Shown piece by piece: positions 58,561-64,000 of a stretch of 64,000 bases of DNA. The notes under the pieces are model-generated. The model saw only the letters and a program-made list of their open reading frames with translations. It was not told the origin of the DNA and did not search any database. Origin of the DNA: Isochrysis galbana (lineage: Eukaryota > Haptophyta > Isochrysidales > Isochrysidaceae); the NCBI GenBank assembly GCA_018136815.1, contig CM030931.1:9300989-9364988 (forward strand). Reading direction: 5' to 3'. Numbering within the stretch: the stretch's first letter is position 1; the number at the start of each line of letters is the position of its first letter. Both the position numbers and the translations under genes were made by a program.

Positions 58561-59396
58561 ATATCTAGGAGGAGGCGGAGTACTGAGTACTCTAGGGAGA
58601 CTGGAAGTACATGATTTTCTTATGGGGGTCTCGAGCGTTCTGGGTGGGGCCTTGGGAGCGAGCCCTCTGTGTGGGCGGGCCAGTCGAGCGCTCTGGGCTT
58701 ACTTCTTACTTTACTTACTTACCCTCGAGCTTCGAGCTGGTTTGAGTAAACATCCTAATCTGGTTTGTTTTGTGTTCGAGTACATTGGGGTGTTGTCTCA
58801 AGCCAGCTCGAAACAAGACAGCTCGAAGGAATTGTGAGCTTGGATTCCCCGATGAGGATGAGGAGTAGGCCCTTTCTATACCTAGAACCTAGACGCCCTA
58901 GCTATTCTAGCTAGAGTACTATCTCTTAACCCTAGTACTTCCGTAGTCCACGTGGTGGACGATGAACATGTTTATAGCACATATGGCTATATTGGGAGCC
59001 CCTAGGAGGCTTAGCAGGGCCCTAGGGGGCCTCCGAAAGCGAAACGGGGCCCCTCCTAGGCCTAGGTAGATCTCCCAATCATAAATTCGTCAATGGTGCT
59101 TGGTTTTAGAAGCGCGGGAGAACGTTGCCACGAAAGGTTGGCGCGAGCCCGTTTCCCTCCTCTCCCCCCCCTCCCCCGCCCTTTTCCCCCACGGGTCCTC
59201 TCCGTGACCAAACAACACCCCTCCCGTTTTCACCTCTTTACCTCTTTCATTTCTATGCACAGCCCCCCCCCCTCCTCCCCTCCCCCCCCCCCCCATTCTC
59301 CCCCCCCCCCCCCCGCCCCCCCCCCCCCACACACACACCCGCACGAACTCGCCTTGCGAGGCGTGACGGCATTACCCCCCCCCCCCTCTCTGCCCC
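58561..59396. other. Gene-free stretch with a foldback and C-runs
   Basis: An imperfect inverted repeat, 'gggagcccctaggagg ... cctcctaggcctaggtagatctccc', lies at about 58994-59076. Long C-runs occur at about 59263-59330. No gene is recognised. Confidence 0.5.
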
Positions 59397-59780
59397 ATGC
59401 CCGGCACTGCCAACAACACTACTTTGGGCACACAGACCACTCCTCCTAGGCACCCTCCAGGGGCACCCCTGCCGCGGCCCAATCGCGACATTGCACCTTC
59501 TGAGGTGAAGATCGAGACGGCGGCGAAGGTGCGCGGCCAGATGGCCAGCAAGACCATGACTGTGTACCAGCCCCCGAATCACCAGCCCATCCTCTTTGAC
59601 CGCAACGTCGAGGTCCTCGATATGTGTGTTCCTTCCAAATTGTTTCCATTTTCTTTCCAGCAGAAGAAAGAGGGAGAAAGGAGCGAAGAGGATAGAGAGG
59701 ATGTTGCACGCTCCAGTTGGGTCCGTACGTCGAAGAATGCGGCGGCGGCGGCGACGATCGCGATGATTGGCAGTGGGTGA
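59397..59780 (+). CDS. Possible short gene or first exons, unknown
   Basis: A frame of 127 residues from the ATG at 59397. The first 70 residues look protein-like (SEVKIETAAKVRGQMASK, MTVYQPPNHQPILFDRNVEV). Afterwards the composition turns low-complexity. A gtgtgt at about 59623 may be a donor. No homologue is recognised and the sequence lies beside a minisatellite, so this is weak. Confidence 0.25.
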   Translation: MPGTANNTTLGTQTTPPRHPPGAPLPRPNRDIAPSEVKIETAAKVRGQMASKTMTVYQPPNHQPILFDRNVEVLDMCVPSKLFPFSFQQKKEGERSEEDREDVARSSWVRTSKNAAAAATIAMIGSG

Positions 59781-59849
59781 CTTGGGGGGGGTGAGCCACA
59801 TGGCCCAAGCTGCCTCCATTTCTTCCCACACCCTTTCCCACACGGGGAG

Positions 59850-60620
59850 AGGAGAAGAGTGCTCATCAGCCCAAGGGGGTTGAGGAGGTCCAACATGGGA
59901 AACGAGAGCCATATGAAATCGAATGCGACTCGGTCCGGGACGTTCCGTGGGTCGCGACTTACCTTCGCGAGTTGCGAGGGGATAGAAGGTGGGGTCAGCC
60001 CACAGAGGGGGTGGCCCAATGGGGGCATGGGAGGCACCATAGGTGACCTCACATGGCCCCCCCTCAGCCCAAGGGGGGTGAGGGGAGTCAACAAGGGAGA
60101 CGAGGATCATATGGACTCGATTGCGTCTCAGTCCGAGACGCTCTACGAGCCGCGATACAACTTCGTGAGCCGTGAGAGAGTGGGAGATGGGGCCAGCCCT
60201 GATAGGGGGTGGCCCAATGGGGCCGTGGAGGGCACCATAGGTGACCCCATATGGCCCCTCCACACCACTCTCCATCGAGTCGCACCTGCGATCTGGCGAG
60301 GAGGGGTGGGAGTCTGGCTGCGACGGCTCAGCGAGCGAGCGCAAACACAGAAAACCAGCCGCGAGGCTGGTGAAGGGGGCAGACCCAGATGGGAGTGGCC
60401 CAGTGGGGCCATGTGGGAAGCCATAGGCCTCTCCACATGGGCCCCCCACACCTTGCTCCATCGCTGCAGCCATGCGGCTGAGCGAGGAGGGGTGGGTTTC
60501 CGGCTGCAGTGGCTCGGCGAGAGGGCGCAGACGCGGCGAGCGGGCGCGGTCCACTGGGATGGGCCCAGTAGGACCCATCCCTTCCCGTGCAGCAGCTCCA
60601 TATCGCCCTGGCACCATCAT
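59850..60620. repeat. Degenerate tandem repeat, four units of about 190-205 bp
   Basis: Each unit carries 'gtggcccaatggggNcatg-gagg-accataggtgacc-cacatggcccc' followed by a 'gaggggtgg...ggctcagcgagcg' type block. Units are centred near 60020, 60220, 60410 and 60560 and increasingly diverged. Both strands stay open over hundreds of codons, giving Gly/Pro-rich peptides, so coding status is doubtful. Confidence 0.6.
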
Positions 60621-61086
60621 GGTGACCAGGGCGGCCGAGAGGAGGGAGAGCGACGCCATCGCTCGCGCTCTCTCCAGAACAGAACCGGATAAAATTCCTC
60701 TTATAATTCTCCCACACCACTATCACACGCACATTCACAGTAACACGTAGATAACTAACGTAACGGGATGCGCGAAGAAAGGGGGTTGAGCAGGAGAGAA
60801 AGAGAGGAAAGAAAAGGAAAGAAGAGAGGAGGCCCGTCGCCTCTCCTCATGTGAAGAGAGAGAAGAGAGGAGATCTCGCAGGACTTAGAAAGTAAACGTA
60901 GGAGAGGACGGAGGGGCATCCGTAACAAATGCTCTCGAATACGAGCGCTCAACGCTAACTCTTGCCTTGAGCTCCGTCGCTGCCGATCCGTCTGCTGTCG
61001 CCAGTCAAATCCTGGATGGACTGGCCGATTTGTTCCCTCGAAACTCGCCGTTAAGCTGCCTTGGCCGTGCCAGCGAGGTTAGCCCG

Positions 61087-61577
61087 CCTACGAGCGCCAG
61101 CGAGGGAGAGGCAGGGGAGACCAGGGCCCAACCCCAGCCTCCTCTGCCCCGTGAGCTGGCCTCCAGGAGCCTCCAGGGGTCGCCAGAGGTAGCTGCAGGC
61201 CTGTCGCAGGCGCGCCATCGCGCGTGCCTGCAGAAGAGGGGAGAGAGAGCGCGGAGAAGGGGGTGGGCGGAGCGAGGGCTCCGCTCACCGAAAAATATGT
61301 AAGTCCCGCACCTGTTTACAGGAGAAGTCGGGACTGAGGACGCCGCCAGCCCGGTAGGCATAGGAGGAAGGGGGGAACAAATCACCGGGGGGGGGCGCGG
61401 GGCGCGGGCCACCGACCATATCTAAGCCCTTTTCCCCTATCCCCCGCCTAGTAGTGCACGGGGGGAGTCGCCTGATGGCGGGGGGGAAAGGGCCGGGAGA
61501 GAGGGGGTGTAGAAAGTTTTGCTGCGTGAGTAGAAAGTAGAGGGTCCACGGCCGCGTGTGCGGTGAGACTATTAAGT
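61087..61577 (+). repeat. Dispersed repeat A, right-part copy
   Basis: It matches about 1050-1520, including 'ctgagctggcctccaggagcctcca', 'gcaggcgcgccatcgcgcgtgcctgcag', 'gtaagtcccgcacctgtttacagga', 'agtagtgcacggggggagtcgcct' and 'tagagggtccacggccgcg'. It includes a 23-nt stretch bounded by gtaagt and tttacag in both copies. Confidence 0.85.
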
Positions 61578-61578
61578 T

Positions 61579-61608
61579 GTATTTGGCCGGAGGCCGGAGG
61601 CCAAATAC
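61579..61608. repeat. Short inverted repeat
   Basis: gtatttggcc ... ggccaaatac form 10-bp perfect arms around a ggagg-rich centre, followed by a further direct 'tatttggc' at about 61617. It directly follows repeat A and may mark its end. Confidence 0.6.
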
Positions 61609-62121
61609 AGCATATGTATTTGGCTGTGTATTTGCAAGCCCCAGGACCGTATTTCCCAGCATCTAGGGGTGCTATCCTTGGTCGCTGGAGGTGGGAGTGT
61701 TGTAATTGTGTTTCTTAAGCGGTATGTTCAATTTCGAACCCAAGTCTCAAGTCTTTCGGCTAGTCCTAGTCTCAGTCTCAGCAGTTTAGCAGTTTGGTGC
61801 TCGGCGCTAGTTCTAGTTCGTCGTTGTTCTGAAGTCATTGGTGTTAATGCGTTCTTTTTTGACGGCCCCATGTCTAAGTTGCTCAGTAGCTCACCAGCTG
61901 TATATCATGGTCCATAAACAAACCAACGAACATAGAAAGCTATAGTTCATATCGTACTCCGAACACTGGAAATTACAAATAAATGCTCCTTCTATTCTTC
62001 CTTTTCCTTAGAGTCTTACCTGCCCGCTGCTGGCGCGCGCGGGGGGGGGGCGGAGGGGCAGGGGGAGCAGGGGGAGCAGGGGCAGCTTGCCGCGCGCGCG
62101 GGAGAGAGGGGAGGAGTTGCG
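61609..62121. other. Intergenic, promoter side of the 62122 gene
   Basis: Short 'agtctcag/tagttctag' direct repeats near 61745-61825 and a purine-rich (gggggagca)n run at about 62060-62085 just upstream of the start codon. No gene. Confidence 0.45.
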
Positions 62122-64000
62122 ATGGGCTGCTCGTCTGCGCTGGGCGAGAAGGAGCGGGCGGAAGAGGCACACGCGAGGAGGAGGAGGGAGAGGGATGCAC
62201 TGATTCAGCGCCTGCTCGAGGAGCGGCGCCGTGAGCGCGAGCGCGCCCTCGCCTCCGACGATGGCATGGAGCATGCAGCTCCCGGTGGGGATGAGAGGCC
62301 ACCGCCACGCACCGCGTGGGGCGAGCCTGAGCCTAAGCGCGAGAGCGAGTCATCGGAGATGGGAGGGGAGCAACATGTGTCCGAAGTCATGGCCGTCCGC
62401 CCGCACCCAGATGTGCGCCAGACGGACGGAACGGCTGCGCAAGCTTGCAATGCTCATCCGACGGGCTGGACCACCCTCACGGATGTGAGCTCCGAGCCTC
62501 CGCGGCCCACTTCTGCCTGCCCAGGTCGGCCGCCAGAGCTGAGGCGCCCGGCTCTACCGTTCGAATTTGGGTCTGGTTCGCAGGCAGGTTTCCAACGCAT
62601 TGCGTCAAATCGGTGGGCGTTAGAGGCGGCAGCGAGGGAGCCGTCCGCACTATGGGAATCTCAGACGCACTCTTCCAAGAACCGTGTGCCTGTCCAGCTG
62701 CAACATGGGCGCTGTACAGCTCATGTTAAGGGCACTGAAAATGTACCTGACGCGCAATCGCGCCGTTCGTCTGATGATCCGCATGCTACCACCACTCGCT
62801 CTCCGAAGAAAGGCAGGACAACCTCGTGCAGCTCAATGGCGGAAGACGCCAATGCGGTATCATTTACGCCTTGCATCAATGAACGCTCCCGTAAACTTGC
62901 ATCCACGCGTGCCACCAGCGGTATCAGTGCTGCCGATCGCCTGCACGCGCAGCAGCGAGAGAAGCTCGCCAAGCGAGAAGCTGCGAGGAGGGAGAGGGAA
63001 GCGGCAAAGCTGGCTGAATGTACCTTCGTACCACAACTTAGACAGCCGCACACGCTCAAGAAGGGTGCTGCGGCCCCGGCGGTGGGAGCTGAAGCGGAGC
63101 GTCAGGGAGGGGAAGGGGACCATGGGGACGAATGTTCGGATGGCGGCGGGCAAGATGCCGGCGACGAGATATCACCGCCGAGCTATGATGTTGCGCATGA
63201 GTCCCCAATGCCAAGAGTGAGGAGGAAGAGCGCTTCTGCGGTCCCTGCTTGTGAGCGCTTGCATGCAGATGCGTCGACCCGCGCAGTCTCGCGCCAACGT
63301 TCGGTGGCAGAGATGGCTGAGCTCGAGCTTGCTTGCCACAAGTGAGGACTCTTGAGCGGCACGACGCACCGAGTGATCCGAGTTGCACCCCACAACCCCA
63401 CAAGCTATTGCCTGACCCATGCGCGTGGCCTCTGGACACCTATCATTTTGTTGGGAGCAGCTCTCACCCCGCGCGCCCTCCACCCGCAGGTTTGCTCCAC
63501 AAATCAACCCAACCTCCGAGACGCTTCTGGCACTCAATTGCAATGCCGACAACCGTCCCGTGCACGAGCGGCTCGCCGACGGCAATCGCAGGAAGGAGGA
63601 GAAGCGCGAGGAGCTCCGGCGCAAGTTCGAGGCTGAGCAGCCAGCTCCATTCAAGCCATATGTCAACCCTACGTCTGCCGCAATCGCGCATGCTGCGGCT
63701 ATGGCAAACGCCGAGACGATTGGATGTTGGTGCGTCACAGTCTTCATCTTCCTGTGCACTCCCAACTCGTCTTGCCACAAACCCTTACCTATTGCACGAT
63801 GGCATTGACGATGGAAAGATCTGACCGCGCTTGCATTCAAAAACGAACCATATTTCCCCCTCTCATCTCGGCCCTGCAGTTCATCCATGTCCATTGGCAG
63901 TGCCTCTTCTGGGGCACCGCCTATTGCTCAACGATTGGCTGAGGAGGCTGCCGCGCTGGCTGAGAGGCGGGCCATGCGAGAGCTCCAGCGCGAGGAGGAA
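62122..64000 (+). CDS. Acylated coiled-coil protein, cytoskeletal/flagellar type (3' end outside window)
   Basis: Exons 62122-63341, 63490-63729 and 63880 onward; both junctions keep frame (phase 2). The N-terminus MGCSSAL fits N-myristoylation at Gly2 with palmitoylation at Cys3, suggesting membrane or flagellar-membrane attachment. A charged helix follows (RRRRERDALIQRLLEERRR). Further on the recurring pattern C/K-x-F-x-P-x-(I/L) appears (AVSFTPCINERSRKLA, AECTFVPQL, KFAPQINPTSETLL), with RLHAxxS/RPVHERL blocks and KRxELRRKF helices between. That pattern is typical of long microtubule- or axoneme-associated proteins of protists, but no named family is assigned. The last exon encodes IAQRLAEEAAALAERRAM and continues past the window edge. 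Confidence 0.7.

Noticed and set aside
59253-60659. 468-codon - strand frame
   Set aside because: Mostly minisatellite plus C-run sequence; not listed as a gene, though the repeat is recorded as a finding.

Overview
The window is nuclear DNA of a G+C-rich flagellated protist, possibly a unicellular alga; the phylum cannot be fixed from the sequence. Evidence for a eukaryote: the genes are split by short introns (about 90-320 bp) that mostly start with GTGAG, GTGCG or GTGxx and end in a pyrimidine-rich CAG/TAG. The gene content is also eukaryotic: a calcium-dependent protein kinase, a p31comet homologue, a PI-specific phospholipase C, a class C 7TM receptor, a PX/GLTP protein, a MATE carrier and a dynein-type thioredoxin. 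Gaps between genes hold LINE and Gypsy-type debris and several dispersed repeat families. Exon limits were read by eye from frame continuity, splice consensus and family alignment; no transcript data were available.

Layout. 0-2.9 kb: dispersed repeats and low-complexity DNA. 2.9-6.0 kb (+): six-exon CDPK. 7.4-8.2 kb (+): MAD2-binding p31comet homologue. 8.3-9.6 kb: repeats. 9.8-14.7 kb (-): a 15-exon gene that reads as a TPR co-chaperone domain fused in frame to a complete Hsp70 lacking EEVD. 16.5-18.1 kb (+): unknown Ser-rich ORF. 18.1-22.3 kb: LINE 3' ends and repeats. 22.4-23.4 kb (+): coiled-coil protein. 23.7-24.6 kb: Gypsy integrase remnant. 24.6-27.8 kb (-): one long ORF with a PX-like domain, a membrane segment and a C-terminal GLTP domain. 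28-31.3 kb: repeats, including three tandem foldback units. 31.3-33.0 kb (+): AT-richer LRR ORF. 35.2-35.8 kb (-): thioredoxin with a permuted active site. 36.8-48.7 kb (+): a class C GPCR-like 7TM module, a second polytopic membrane block, and a complete PH-X-Y-C2 phospholipase C. These can be read as one gene of about 3,060 codons or as two abutting genes. 50.7-51.7 kb (-): EEP-family hydrolase. 52.2-53.9 kb (-): MATE transporter. 54-56.9 kb: LINE and repeat debris. 56.9-58.1 kb (-): Gly/Arg-rich coiled-coil protein. 59-61.6 kb: minisatellite and repeats. 62.1-64 kb (+): N-myristoylation-type coiled-coil protein that runs off the window.

Functional themes. The CDPK, the PLC (which would make IP3 and DAG and so release calcium), the 7TM receptor and the GLTP/PX protein all belong to lipid and calcium signalling. 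The thioredoxin and the acylated coiled-coil protein hint at a flagellum. The strongest candidates for new biology are the GPCR/membrane/PLC locus, the TPR-Hsp70 fusion and the PX-TM-GLTP architecture.
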